From Coleophoma eucalyptorum (Eukaryota; Ascomycota; Leotiomycetes; Helotiales; Dermateaceae), in the NCBI GenBank assembly GCA_026120035.1, contig JALRME010000066.1, positions 31,464 through 95,463 of the forward strand: DNA of 64,000 nucleotides. The letters are read 5' to 3'. The notes beneath the pieces are model-generated. The model was not told the origin of the DNA. It ran no database searches and saw nothing but the letters and a program-made list of their open reading frames with translations. The translations under genes were made by a program, and so were the position numbers. Shown here one piece after another: positions 10,479 to 21,636 of this stretch. Each line of letters begins with the position of its first letter. Within the stretch, counting starts at the first letter, position 1.

Positions 10479-11257
10479 ATGAAGAACACGTACTTTTTCC
10501 TCACACTACTTGCCCACCTAACCACCGCATCTCCTCTTGAACCTCGCCAAAGCCGCGTCGGTATTACTGAGAATGAATTTACCACCGGTGGTTGTCGGGA
10601 CATAATTTTCTTCTTTGCTCGAGGCTCAACTGAAATCGGAAACATGGTGAGTAATCTTGACGAGTCAGGGAATGTGAATCACTCTAATACTGATGTTTTC
10701 TAAGGGAAGCTCTGTTGGGCCACCAACAGGGCAAGGTTTGAAGGACGCTTTTGGTGATGCCAGCGTTGCTGTTGAGGGTATTGACTATGCTGCTTTGCTC
10801 TCGACAAATTTCCTGCCCGGTGGAGCAGACCTTGCTGGCATTGCGGAAATGGCAGAGCTTTTCCGCACCGCTTCCTCTAGTTGCCCAGATTCCATCCTCG
10901 TTGGTGGCGGTTACAGGTATGTCCATAAAATATCTAAAGTGATGTTGAACCTAGAAAGCTGATCTTTACAGTCAAGGGGCGGCCCTTACCCATCGTGCCA
11001 TTGAAGATCTCCCACAGAATGTAAAAGACCAGATTGCAGGAGTCATCACCTACGGAGATACCCAAAATTTGCAAGATCGTGGTCAAATTCCTAACTTTCC
11101 TAGCGACAAGGTTCTCGTTATCTGCAACACAGGTGATTTGGTCTGCCAAGGGACCTTGACTATTCTTGCACCGCATCTTGATTATGTTCGCAGCGTTCCT
11201 GAGGCACTTTCTTTCCTTACGGGTAAAATTCGAGGGGCCCAAGCAAGGAAAGTTTAG
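10479..11257 (+). CDS. Secreted cutinase (CE5), copy 1
   Basis: Cutinase family serine esterase that hydrolyses cutin or related polyesters outside the cell. Three exons (10479-10646, 10705-10916, 10972-11257) give 221 aa. A signal peptide of about 17 residues ends near TASP and is followed by a short pro-region with a QSR basic site. The catalytic triad is present: Ser in GYSQG (the codon is split by intron 2), Asp in NTGDLVC, His in APHLDY. The conserved FARGSTE and GDTQN blocks and family cysteines are also there. It ends right after the catalytic domain with no binding module. A second, more diverged cutinase begins 2.7 kb downstream on the same strand. Likely induced by plant polymers, although no regulator site was identified. 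Confidence 0.92.
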
Positions 11258-13955
11258 TTTGGGCAAAGAATAAATAGAGAGAAATGTTTGGAAAAGACAG
11301 TTTCTTTTGGCTGCATGTATACTTTTATAAGCATGTGCCACTTCACTTCTCTGTGGTCTTTTCTTTCATAGTTTTGTGGGATAGTGCGTGCTACGGATAG
11401 CAGCACAGGTAGGGGGTATCATTCAGCTTGAAGCCTTCTTTCAACAAGAAGTTTGATCATAGAGTAGCCATTGAACAATATTATGCATATACCAAATCAA
11501 AATCATTTGTTTGTCAGATTTGGATTCGGTTTATGAGATTTTACTTATGTTAATGATTAGACGTTTACAGATACTTGTTGCTACTTGTCTACAATTGATG
11601 GAAAATTAGTAATAGTTAAGAAAGGTCTCCATTAGAAATTATTCAAATTATCTGTGGCAGCTATTACACCTAAGGCTTTGAATAGATATTTGCTTGCATC
11701 AGGGGGAAACTTGTACAAGCAAGCGAGCACTCCCACCTTTCAAAGCAATAACAAATAGTTAACTCAACCCCACTTACATATTATCACCTAATCATATGCC
11801 AAAATGTCGTCATTGATAATTCTCAATGCTGATTTCTATAATATTGCTGACCTTCGATGACTTCTTTGTGAACTCAAAGTGAATATTAAGTCCTGGAATT
11901 TGGTTGACCATTTTATGTTAAGAAACACTACTATTATTTTAAAACGAGAACTACTGGGGCAATTCATGCAGAGTAAGAAACTCATTTTTCTACTTTACTG
12001 ATAAATAACACTAATTAGTAACTTTTGCGCTATATTGATTCTCAATTACGTGCTTCTTTCACTTGTGTCTTAATATAGCCGGTCAGTTGGCTGAGCGGAT
12101 CTTATGAGACACAAGATACTCAACTACTGGTAAAATACATCCTTTAAACCGGACAAGCAAATAAATGCGCAGCAGCTATTAATTGGAAGATTCCTTGAAA
12201 TTAATTGTGAGAGTAGACTTAAATTTCCTTTAGTTTCCTTTTCATCTATTTATGGCCCTGGTCAGAAACAACATCGTGACGATCATATAGGAAGTAGGTA
12301 CAAGTATGATGTGTACAAAGAAGATCCAGTGTATATTATCCCATAGAGAAATAGAAAAATCCTACAATAGATACACTAGAACGTTTAATGTGTATAATAG
12401 CCGATTTAATAGAACAACCTGTTTGATTAACTATAAATTACTCTCAGTTCTATTATTTTAGGTTCATTATGCTTTTTGGAGCTTATAACAACTATACCTG
12501 CTGAAATAATACCAATCATAAAGCCTTCTCGTCAAAATTATGGACATCCTCCTCTTGAAGACTATATCTAGCTCGTACAATGTGTATAAGCTTAGACTGG
12601 CGCTTGATTATATCGAAATCCTCTGAAAGAGCCCTCTGATAGTCGTGTTTTCGAAAGAATCGTGTTTAAAAGTCCGATTGTCGCTTTATAAAGTCAGAGG
12701 TCTTGTTCTTGCCAACGGGCTGTATCATACGGTCGAGAAGTAGGATATCCGCTATATCTTCAACAGAAATAAGCTGAAGAGGAAATATGCGTAAATCTAG
12801 GCCGAGGAGATACTGAACTGTCATCGGATCCTCTAGCTCTGTAAGATTTCGTCTTCTGGGCGCATAATTGCGTCGTGAAAGCCAGCTAGCTACGCCCACG
12901 TTGACCTACGGTAGGAAGTACGACCAACCTAAAGATAATTATAGTAGCTCGGGCGCGCAAACTTGGGTCTCAATCTATGGTTTGGCTGGCTAGGATCAAT
13001 GCATCATCATTGATTTTATTGTACATATTAAATTAATGGTAGAATATATGTTTCAATCAAAGTATCGCACGTAGGTATGGCTGAGGTGGTGCATCGACTT
13101 GTGCGGTGCCTTGAATTTTAAAGTGCGTTAGTGATTATTAAAGTTTCTACCACTCTGCTTCTACCTAGTAAAACAGGAAAAAATGCCGAGGTAATTACAA
13201 CTCACTAAAATTTAAGACAATAGCTTATAGCCGCTGTACTTAGTAGTTTACAAATAGAGTATCGAATATCTAATACGATTGGCCTTTTATCGTAGCAAGT
13301 CTGCTAGAGATAGAATACTTAATCAGACATCATCTCTAGATCGTTGTGCGTAGTTGCACCAAGTCTTGCACTTGTGAAATGTTATTATTTAACAAATTTG
13401 AGGGTCTTCAAGGCCGTCTATCATGTGGCCTATGATGAACAATGTTTTAACAGGTCGCGTTTCAAGTTCAATGCTTCTACCGAACTTATGAGACTAGTCG
13501 ACTTTTTCCTGATGTAATAGTAGTTCGATCTTAGCATCGTGGCGGACGTAATAATTCTAGACTAATATGTTTGAAACTTTCCGTCTTACTGATCTACAAG
13601 ACGAAATTCTTGATAAATATTTGTCTTCAACTCTGTCTGATCATATTTCGCGACATGTACTATTTCGGGCGTTAGTGCTAAATTAACAGACATATGGGCT
13701 ATCTCTGAAACCGAGAGTAATTCTAGACCAGATAACCAAAATTGCTTCCTCGATTCCAGCTGGCTTTCCAAGGTGGTACATATCTGAGAGTATATATATA
13801 TATAGATGAAATATCTGTCTACCTCACTTCTCAGCGCGCGGTATTCAGCACTCATTCTACTTCATTCTCTTCCTCAGTAACAACTGATTACATTCATTTA
13901 CACTACCAACATCTCAATTCCATTTTCATAACAAACATATCATTTTCACTCGAAA
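11258..13955. other. TA-rich gene-poor island between the cutinases
   Basis: About 2.7 kb with strong AT bias, many stops in all frames and no intact gene, consistent with RIP-degraded repeat DNA. A 77-codon open stretch on the minus strand (12666-12899) has coding-like composition (basic, then a leucine-rich helix) but no recognised family. At 12079-12100 there is a tRNA-like D-arm sequence (see findings). A (TA)n microsatellite sits at about 13791-13803, just upstream of the second cutinase. Confidence 0.55.
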
Positions 13956-14917
13956 ATGCAGACTTCAACACTATTTACCTACCTTCTTACAATAGGGTTT
14001 TCCCTAGCCACCCCCTTGCCTCAAGCAAGCTCGGCTGCGACAGCTTGCAAGGCCTACACGCTTCTCTTTGCTCGTGGCACCGGGGATCCAAATCTATCAA
14101 CATCAGCTGCTAATATGGGCTCTGTCGTTGGCCCTGGCCTCCAAACAGCCGTCCAGAACGCGCTCGGTGCCAATGCAGTTACCGTGCAGGTAGGTGCTGC
14201 CATATTTTCACCCAATCCAGATTTAATCGTCCCATTAACGTATCTTGAACCTGTGGCTAACTTTGTTCGTCTCTTTTGTATCAGGGAGTCGATTACCCAG
14301 CTGATGCCAGCGGTATCACAGCCGAGCTGTCAGGATCAGGCCCCGGCTCAGTGGCCATGACCAAACTGGCTACAACCGCCCTTGCCAGCTGTCCACAAAC
14401 GCGCCTCATCTTGGGCGGTTACAGCCAGGGTGGTGAAGTCGTGCATAATACGGTTACGCAGCTGAAGACTCAGGAATCGTTCATAGCGGCGGTCGTCACG
14501 TTTGGGGATCCTTTCAAGGGTACGAAGCTCACAGGTGTAGACAGTACCAAGTGGCGGAGCTTCTGTGGTTCCGTGAGTCTTCCATCCTCCCTGTGGACTT
14601 ATTATCATTGCTTCCGTAGCACCTGGTTCCTATACCGAGTACCAAACACTGACATTTACTTGTAGGGTGACAGCGTTTGTGGTACTGGCACCTGCGCTGC
14701 CAGCTCTTGTGCTTCTGCAAGCACGTCCGGTCACTTAGGCTATGGAAGTGACGTAAATACGGCTGCAACCTTCATTGCGTCTGTTGTTGGTACCGGTGGC
14801 AATACTACTGGAACTACAGTGAGCGGAGCCTCACCCACAGTAACAACAGCGACTGGATCCTCAGCAACTTCAGCAGCTGCTACAAGTTCAGCATCTGGAC
14901 TATGGTTTGGGTGGTAA
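13956..14917 (+). CDS. Secreted cutinase / acetylxylan-esterase-like CE5 enzyme, copy 2
   Basis: Three exons, all joined in phase 0 (13956-14189, 14285-14572, 14666-14917), encode 257 aa. A signal peptide (MQTSTLFTYLL..., cleavage near ATPLP) leads into a CE5 fold: LLFARGTGDP, catalytic Ser in GGYSQGG, Asp in GDSVCGTG, and His in TSGHLGYG. This His and Cys arrangement is closer to the acetylxylan-esterase/cutinase-like branch than to copy 1. After the catalytic domain comes a Ser/Thr/Gly/Ala-rich tail of about 40 residues ending in SGLWFGW. That tail is likely O-glycosylated and may hold the protein near the wall; it is too short and polar to be a convincing GPI signal. The TA microsatellite and AT-rich leader lie immediately upstream. 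The two cutinases differ in intron phases and tails, so they are not a recent tandem duplicate. Confidence 0.92.
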
Positions 14918-15947
14918 GTTGAAGTAGATGTGTTGTGCATAAGACTTATACACGTTATACAACAGTATAGTTATCTGAATAACCTCATTACGCTTTGATA
15001 GCTACTTTCTTATTCTGAAGAATTTTTCTTGCACTTACTTGCTTTTACGTATACACACATATATAGATACATCTCAAATAGCACTCTTAGAAGTGGCCTT
15101 GAGTTCAATTCAATTTATTTTTACCTTAGAATTGAGTTTACAGGATCTAAGATGATACCGGCGGTTGTGATATTCTATCGGCAAGCTAGGCAGGGAGTTC
15201 CAGCTGTTAAATAGCGAATACTTCTTCTAGTTTTTAAGAAGAACTCTCGTAATACATTCTTATCAATTAAATTATATTATCTTTAGTGTATAAGTCATAT
15301 CGATGTCCTCTACTTTCTACTATTTTCAAGTCAATCATTCCAAATACCTCACCCTCTACTACTTACGCAACGCCCAAAAAATCCCATATACGAGGCGTGT
15401 ACATAGAGATAATCAATAACCATCTACAACACCGCATAACCTGTAATCGAACCTATGATGCTATTACGAGGTCTGCACGTTGTAAACGCATACCAACAGT
15501 ATCCTGATAGATTTATAGAAGATATATATTATATATAGGCTAAAATTTACTATGCTTGGATTAAGTATATACCTTTACAATGTGAATGATGCGTTCAATC
15601 CAACTTCTATTCATCCCGAATAGTTGCACGCAACATTACAAGCTACACAGTATTGTAGATAGTTATTGATTTTGTACCCTCTAAATTTGGCGGTAGGGGT
15701 AATTCTCTACCTAGGCCGAGCTTTCTCCGTACAGGGATGTTTTACCCCGGCCGAGTTATAAGCCCTTACCTGTCAAATCACGTCACCAATGAGTCAAAGC
15801 CTATACTGCATAAGTATACCACTATAAGTAATATACTTATGTCCGTTGAAAATAGTGAACCGAAACCTTGGGCAGATAGTTACAAATACACACAAAGTTG
15901 TGTTGGAGAACCCGACACATACGGCTCTCCACCGTATCCTCAACTCT
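14918..15947. other. AT-rich intergenic region
   Basis: No gene seen. AT-rich, with short palindromic TATA-type runs. The final part must hold the promoter of the Zn2Cys6 gene that starts at 15948. Confidence 0.5.
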
Positions 15948-18331
15948 ATGTCTGATCGCAGAACAACCTTAGTCCGCCGCCGCAACGGTCTCTTAGAGGC
16001 CTGCGAGTAAGTCAGCCTGTCGGAGTTCAATATTTATTCCCGGGAGTGTATGCAGAATGGAGGCCTTCCACATCCTTAGCTGGCTGGCTTACAGTTCTTG
16101 AGTCGTTTCTGTCATTTCGAAATATGAGCTGACTTTACTCCGTAATGATAAAGGCCATGCCGAAAGAGAAAATTAGCCTGCGATCACACACTACCTACTT
16201 GCCTTAGGTGTATCCGCCGGAAAGTCAAGTCGAGCTGCATATACCGTGGTACTTCTGTGATACAAACCGTCAACGCCAGTGAGGAGGCCAACCAGATCGT
16301 ACCTAATTCTAGCAGCTCACCCATTAGAGCTACAAGAGCCACTGGTATCTCAATAATGACCCCAATTTTTGGGGGCTCATCGGGGTATCTTGGGCAAACC
16401 AGCTTCTCAGCAGTATTCTGGGAGAATAAAATCCGGTTAGAACCTCCTGAGCAAAGACTAGTGGCCGTCACTTCCTCGGACAAGGCAATTCTCCTGGACG
16501 AGGACATGGTGTTCCTTGGAGCCAAGATCTTGGGACAGTTACCAGACAGGGCGACATGTATGGCGCTATTTGAACGGTACAAACGAGCGAAGACGACGTG
16601 GTGGAAACTGGGTCTGGAGCACTGCATGATATCGATATGGGCGACGTTTGGGCCGCAGTTATCACCTAAGCGCCGGAGGACTAACAACCTTGAAGAAGTT
16701 TCACGACTGATATCAAGGAATACAGCAGTCCCGCTTGAGGCAGGAGAAGACTTCACGGATTGGCTGAACGCTATCACAGGCCCTCACTTGCGATGGGAAG
16801 TCATAGGTATTCTATTCACATCATGGGCTCTTGGCGCCCTTTCCTCCTTCGAAGAAGCCGAAATTTTTAGAAACCAAAAAGGTAAAAGGAGAGATCGGAT
16901 GCAGTTTGTGGTAGAAATGCAGCAATTGGCAGCATCCTGCTACTGCTTGTGCAAGCACACGCGCCTTGTTAATCCACTTAGTGTGCTTCTAAGTTACAAT
17001 TCCAGCGTTCTGGAAACAGTGATAAATGGTGATTCAAGTCAGTCATTAGCTTCCTTAATCAAAGCTGTCCATATGCCTCAACCAACTTGTGAAAGTTGAC
17101 GATCTACAGGTTTGACAGCTTGGACGATGCACCTAGATATGACGGCCATCACCACTTTTGCTGGTCTTCATCGTGATGCGGGTTCTAGCACTAATAAAAT
17201 AACATTCGTCTCACAGTTTCGGCGGAGATTATTTGCAAACGTATACGAATTAGACAAGCAGCTGGCGACTTTCACCGGCCGGCCTCCTGGGTTGAGCTGG
17301 CGTTACACCTCCTGCCCTCTACCTTTCGATGTCAGCGACGAAAACCTCATTACCGGCGGCCGTGATCTAGAACTTGCTGTTGAAGCCCTTGATATGCACG
17401 GGTGGAATACTAATGGCCAGTTCTATTCTGCGACACGGCTCCGTGCCTTTTGCTTGCTGTCCCAAATCCGAGATGAAATCTTGGAAATTGCATTGAGTTT
17501 AGTGACTGCTGAGGCATTACCGCGAATTAAGTAAGAACCATCTTCATCTTCACTCTACCCTGGGCACCCACCACATCAACACTCAGCTAATTTCTTGCAA
17601 AGTGAACTCAGGACCCGTTCGCATGCTATGTACGCGCAATTCCCAGCCAGCGCTATCTACAAGCACGACGAAGCGCCTCCTCATCTCAGCAGCGAAGGCT
17701 CCTCACTACCGAAAATGACATTACTACGGCTCGCCCTGGACCATCTGCAGAACCACTTCCTGCTGGAGCGCCTCGCGCTTAAATGCGGCCAGGTTGACAA
17801 TCAGGCTCTGATTGATATATCTTGTGAAATTCTGCACTTAACAAGCATCCTTTGGACTGAGCGCGATAACTTCCTAGGCAAGCGGTACAACTTCGCATGG
17901 ATGGTGTGTCCCCTACCATGAAATCCCTCAGCCCCTGAAACCTAACTTTACTACAGGCTACATTCTACGGCGCACCTGCCTCTGGAGTCTTATCTGTGGA
18001 ACTCCTCAAGGAACGTCAAGCAACGATTCTTAACCGTTCCAAAACGATTCAAAACCTCACCATGTTCGTTGCCTTCCTGGCTTGGGTCAAGCCCTCAGCA
18101 CCTAATGCTGAGCTCTGCCTCGCCATCAAAAACATTATTAGCCGTGTGCTAGATCAGGTGCTCGAGGGCCCAGCCGAAGCGGGTGAGCCGGACGAGGCCA
18201 GAGTATTGAATTCGTGGAACTTCGATTTGCCACCGTTGGACGTCGAGAGCTGGAATCTTCTGGATAATTTCCACGCGCCGTGGTACACGCCGGAGTGGAG
18301 CTTACTGCAACCTGAAGAGCATTATAGCTGA
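15948..18331 (+). CDS. Zn2Cys6 transcription factor with fungal-specific regulatory domain
   Basis: Nuclear regulator of the Gal4 type. Five exons: 15948-16006, 16154-17037, 17110-17530, 17603-17903, 17957-18331, giving 679 aa. The binuclear zinc cluster spans residues 19-48 with the six cysteines in the order CEPC, AC, TCLRC, SSC; its first intron (147 bp) splits the Glu codon between the first two cysteines, so the DNA-binding domain is only complete after splicing. The rest carries the fungal_trans middle homology region, with typical landmarks such as TAWTMHLDMTAITTFAGLHRD (split over intron 2) and FTGRPPGLSWRYTSCPLPFD. The ATG gives a short basic leader (MSDRRTT...). The target pathway cannot be told. 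It is convergent with the HD-domain gene 277 bp away and lies about 10 kb from the BVMO region. Confidence 0.85.
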
Positions 18332-18608
18332 GGAGATCCTGGATAAAAGAAGGTGGGGAGCTGACCAGTGCCCATAAGAGCGGCGGAGTGGAAGGTATGA
18401 GGTTTAATTATGGAATCACTTTAATAACTACAAATCCTATTTTATCGAAGAAAAAGGACACTTGTTAAAACCATTCAATAACGACTCAGCTACTCTCACT
18501 ACTCATGAATATGTATCTAGATCCGACGGCACGTAAAGCTAATGTTGCACATAGATAGCAGCTTGTGACAATGAATCTACGATTTGTTAGCTTTTCTTGG
18601 AGTTTAAA

Positions 18609-19291
18609 TCAACCACGATCATGCAAACCGGTCAAAGTCTTTATGACCAACGACTTATACTCAGACAGTGGTTCAATAACCTTTCCAGGGACCTTGGCCG
18701 AGTCATCGAATCTTCGTAATGCCAGCTTTTCTTCCAAAAGAGGATCTTTACTATGAAATTCTACTTCTTCCTTAGAGAAGGCACCGCCCTGCCATGATAT
18801 AAGTTTTGATTCTAAGTACATCCCGAGTTTGGTTTTGTAGGAACACCCACCTGGAGCCTGAGGGAGTTCTTGCTGATCTCAGTTAATTTGCCATAGTAGT
18901 CTTTGTCAACTGCCGTAAGATAACGCTTCGCTATCACATGTGAACCAACGAGCCGACAAATCCTATCATTGAAACCCAACTCCCTTAAGTATTTCTCTCC
19001 AAATACATCGTGACCTCCCCGCCCAACCTGTGATCCATTAGGTGCAATCATCATCGGCATCTGTTCGTACATTGGGATGAATTGTCCAATGTCGTGCAAA
19101 AGTGCAGCAACAATTGTATCGTCATCAGCTCCTGCTTCACGTGCCAGGTGTGCGGCTTGTAGAGCGTGCTCAAGTTGGGTGACACGTCCAGCTCCGTAGC
19201 TTCGGCTTCCCTGGACTGTGAGATAACCGAATAATTCCTCGATTAGCGCTTGTGCGCGGGCTTCGATTGATGGTAACGTCTCGCTTGACAT
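18609..19291 (-). CDS. HD-domain metal-dependent protein (PhnZ-like phosphohydrolase/oxygenase)
   Basis: Two exons read on the minus strand (19291-18851, then 18788-18609; 62-bp intron, phase 0) give 206 aa. The HD-superfamily metal ligands are complete: His42 in TQLEHALQAA, His66-Asp67 in ALLHDIGQ, His94 in GGHDVFG, and His118 in VGSHVIAKRY. The block order and the TQLEHALQ sequence preceded by a tyrosine resemble PhnZ/TmpB-type mixed-valent di-iron oxygenases rather than nucleotide phosphatases, so a role in breakdown of a phosphonate or other small substrate is possible. That is inference from motif likeness. There is no targeting signal, so it is probably cytosolic. It is convergent with the upstream Zn2Cys6 gene. 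Confidence 0.82.
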
Positions 19292-20745
19292 GGTGGCAGA
19301 AACTGTTTGGTAAAAGTTTTGGAATAATCAGAGGTTTGAGACTTTGCAGCTCTATTCAAGTCTTAGATCCACAGCTTTAGGGTTGAAGTATTCAGAACAG
19401 AAAGCTCAATAATTATCCGTCTAAGAGGTTAGATGACCTACGGGTTATATACTGTAAATCCCGGTTCTCTAGAATGTAATTCAACCCTCATTTAGAATCA
19501 CGTAATAGGAAAGATAAGCAACACTGAAGCTGAAAGAACCAATACTTGCAAGAAATAGTATCACGACGCGGGCCTCGGTTCTAGTATTAAGGCGACGTGC
19601 GGTGCTCGGTTCTCGGTGCTTGTATAACTAAACCTACAACGCGGAGCTCGGTACTATTGATAATTCCTTTTTACGAATCATTATATCATATGTGGCTCGC
19701 AAGTAGTGTTGCATCCCAGACTTGGATGTAAAGTCATGTGATGCGAGCAGTGTTTTGAGGACGTCAGTACTTTGACAAAGTTCGAGTCGAAGACTGTCAA
19801 GTCATTCAAACATGCCACTATTACTTCTCGTTCTCGGATCTGAGATTGAGTTGCTACAAAAATGGACAAGCTCCGAGGACGTGTAATAAGTATAAGGCCA
19901 TGTATTAAAACCTATGCGGAGATCAAGCTTCTATTCTTCTACAAGATACACCCTGAAATCACCATACGACGAGTGATAGCAGTAAACAAGAATTTTTGCT
20001 ATTTAAACGATAATTTTTAAACTACATAGGCAGTCTAATATCAAGCACTCATATGCAGCTGAATGAACGATAGAGTTTGAATGATTGGCTAGATAGCATT
20101 CCGAACAATGAGTACTAGAACTATGAAATATTTTTCAGTAAATGAGCTCGATATTGAGCTAAGTAAATTTGAAGGTTCCAAAAATTTCAAAGTTGGATCG
20201 CATCTTTGAGGCCCTGTTTTAAAGTGTTGCTTCCTTCAACAAGCAAAATAACCAACAGCAAAGTCCCCATCTCCTAAGGAGATCCTATCTTACACTATAT
20301 GCCATTCCAAAATCCTTCTAGACATATCTATAAGTTACGTAGGCATTGATGAAAAAAATACTATGTTCATTACCAAAACTGTGACAATACTATCGACATC
20401 GGTATAAAAAGTCATCGCGCTACAGAATCTGGCCGAAACTTGCTGGGAGCCGAACATGATAGTACAGAAGATAGAACACAGCGACCCGAAACTTGCATAT
20501 CCCCCTCAGCCTCTTTTTGCTTCGTTTTTCAATTCTTTTCAATACCAGTTACCATAACAGATTAGCCTCCAGCCTTTCGCATCGAACGCGGGGTTTAAGT
20601 CTTATGACCTTCAACACAATCCTATACATGTATTATCTGGACCCGTAGGACAATTTGTATCAACGACTTTAATTATGTATTTTAGACTATTTGATGTCAC
20701 ACTGCACTACTGTTGGCCGCAACAAACGATGGATATTCCTACATT
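19292..20745. other. AT-rich intergenic region
   Basis: No gene found. It contains one copy of a dispersed repeat (19707-19758) and a short GC-rich patch near 19568-19650 with repeated CGGTTCT/CTCGGT words. The remainder is AT-rich. Confidence 0.5.
19707..19758 (+). repeat. Dispersed short repeat, copy A
   Basis: About 52 bp aligning with 49373-49425: both begin TGTTGCATCCCA, share TTGGATGT and GTGATGCGAG, and end AGTGTTTTGA. Differences are scattered substitutions. Too short to classify; probably a remnant of a transposable element. Confidence 0.6.
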
Positions 20746-21303
20746 TCAGTAGTATTCTCCATCAAAGCGCCCATCAGCCTTGAAGACTAAATTATCTGTA
20801 TCTCCTTCACTTTCATGCTCAATGATGCTTGCCTTGCTAATAAAATAAGTATCCCCGGCTAATAACCTCCGTTTCTGACCCATCTCGTCTGTCAAGACAT
20901 GGATACCTGTAATACCTGTATTATTTAATTAGTACTGAAGTACTAAGGACTAAATAGGGTTAGGTGATCGAACCTTTGAGAACGATATTGTAGACTGAAA
21001 TGAATATTGCGTAAATTGTACAGGCTCCCTCGACGTAAGTCTCAGCAGGCTTAATGAGACTGGGAACTTGACACCTGATCCATTGGAAGTCTTGCTACCA
21101 AATAGTTCAATTGAATAGGGTTAGTGTAATATAACAGATTTGATCTTGCTGCCCTAAGTACAGCCAGGACATATAAATTTCTAAATTTGTTACCCCTTTC
21201 TCTGCTTTTTGGAAGTTGGTTCCAGAGGGGGGTGAGCGATGAAGTTCTATGGGCATCTTTCTAGTTGAATAGAGTGAAGAAGCTTTGTCCTCGATGATTT
21301 TCA
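20746..21303 (-). CDS. Small cupin-fold protein, multi-exon, 5' end unresolved
   Basis: Three short minus-strand exons join in frame: 21303-21194, 21094-20974, 20906-20746. Conserved-looking blocks are QDFQWIRCQVPSLIKP, AETYVEGACTIYA, YNIVLKGIHVLTDEMG and RLLAGDTYFISKAS, ending in KADGRFDGEYY and a stop. The glycine-rich strands and the GDTYFI turn after an acidic strand are those of small single-domain cupins, such as EutQ-like or sugar-binding types. The expected metal-binding His residues are not obvious, so catalysis is doubtful. Both introns have good ends, and the first has a CACTAAC branch. No ATG precedes codon 1 in frame; an acceptor at 21304-21305 suggests a missing first exon, or translation starts at an internal Met (about 21256). 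Function unknown. The decayed transcription factor lies just upstream on the same strand. Confidence 0.6.
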
Positions 21304-21636
21304 CTATGGGTAAGACAGGTGAATTCTTTCTTGGACCTTTTGTGTATTAAATATGTGTTCCTGTGGTGCAGTCCTGTTCGTACTATTCAGGAATGGAAGT
21401 ACGGTCCGCATAGTTCGCTCAGTATTACTATTTTGAGATAGGTTTGGCGTCACTTGATTGTTTGCACTTTACTAAGAACGAGCTGTGTATCACGTCTTGT
21501 CTATCTAGACTAGGACGAATCAAGTTCCTTTAGTCACTTCATTTGATATGTTATGTATAACTTATACCCCGAATAAATAATTTTCTATATATAGATAGTA
21601 ATTTTAATGCCCAATATACTATCCAAACATTGTCAC

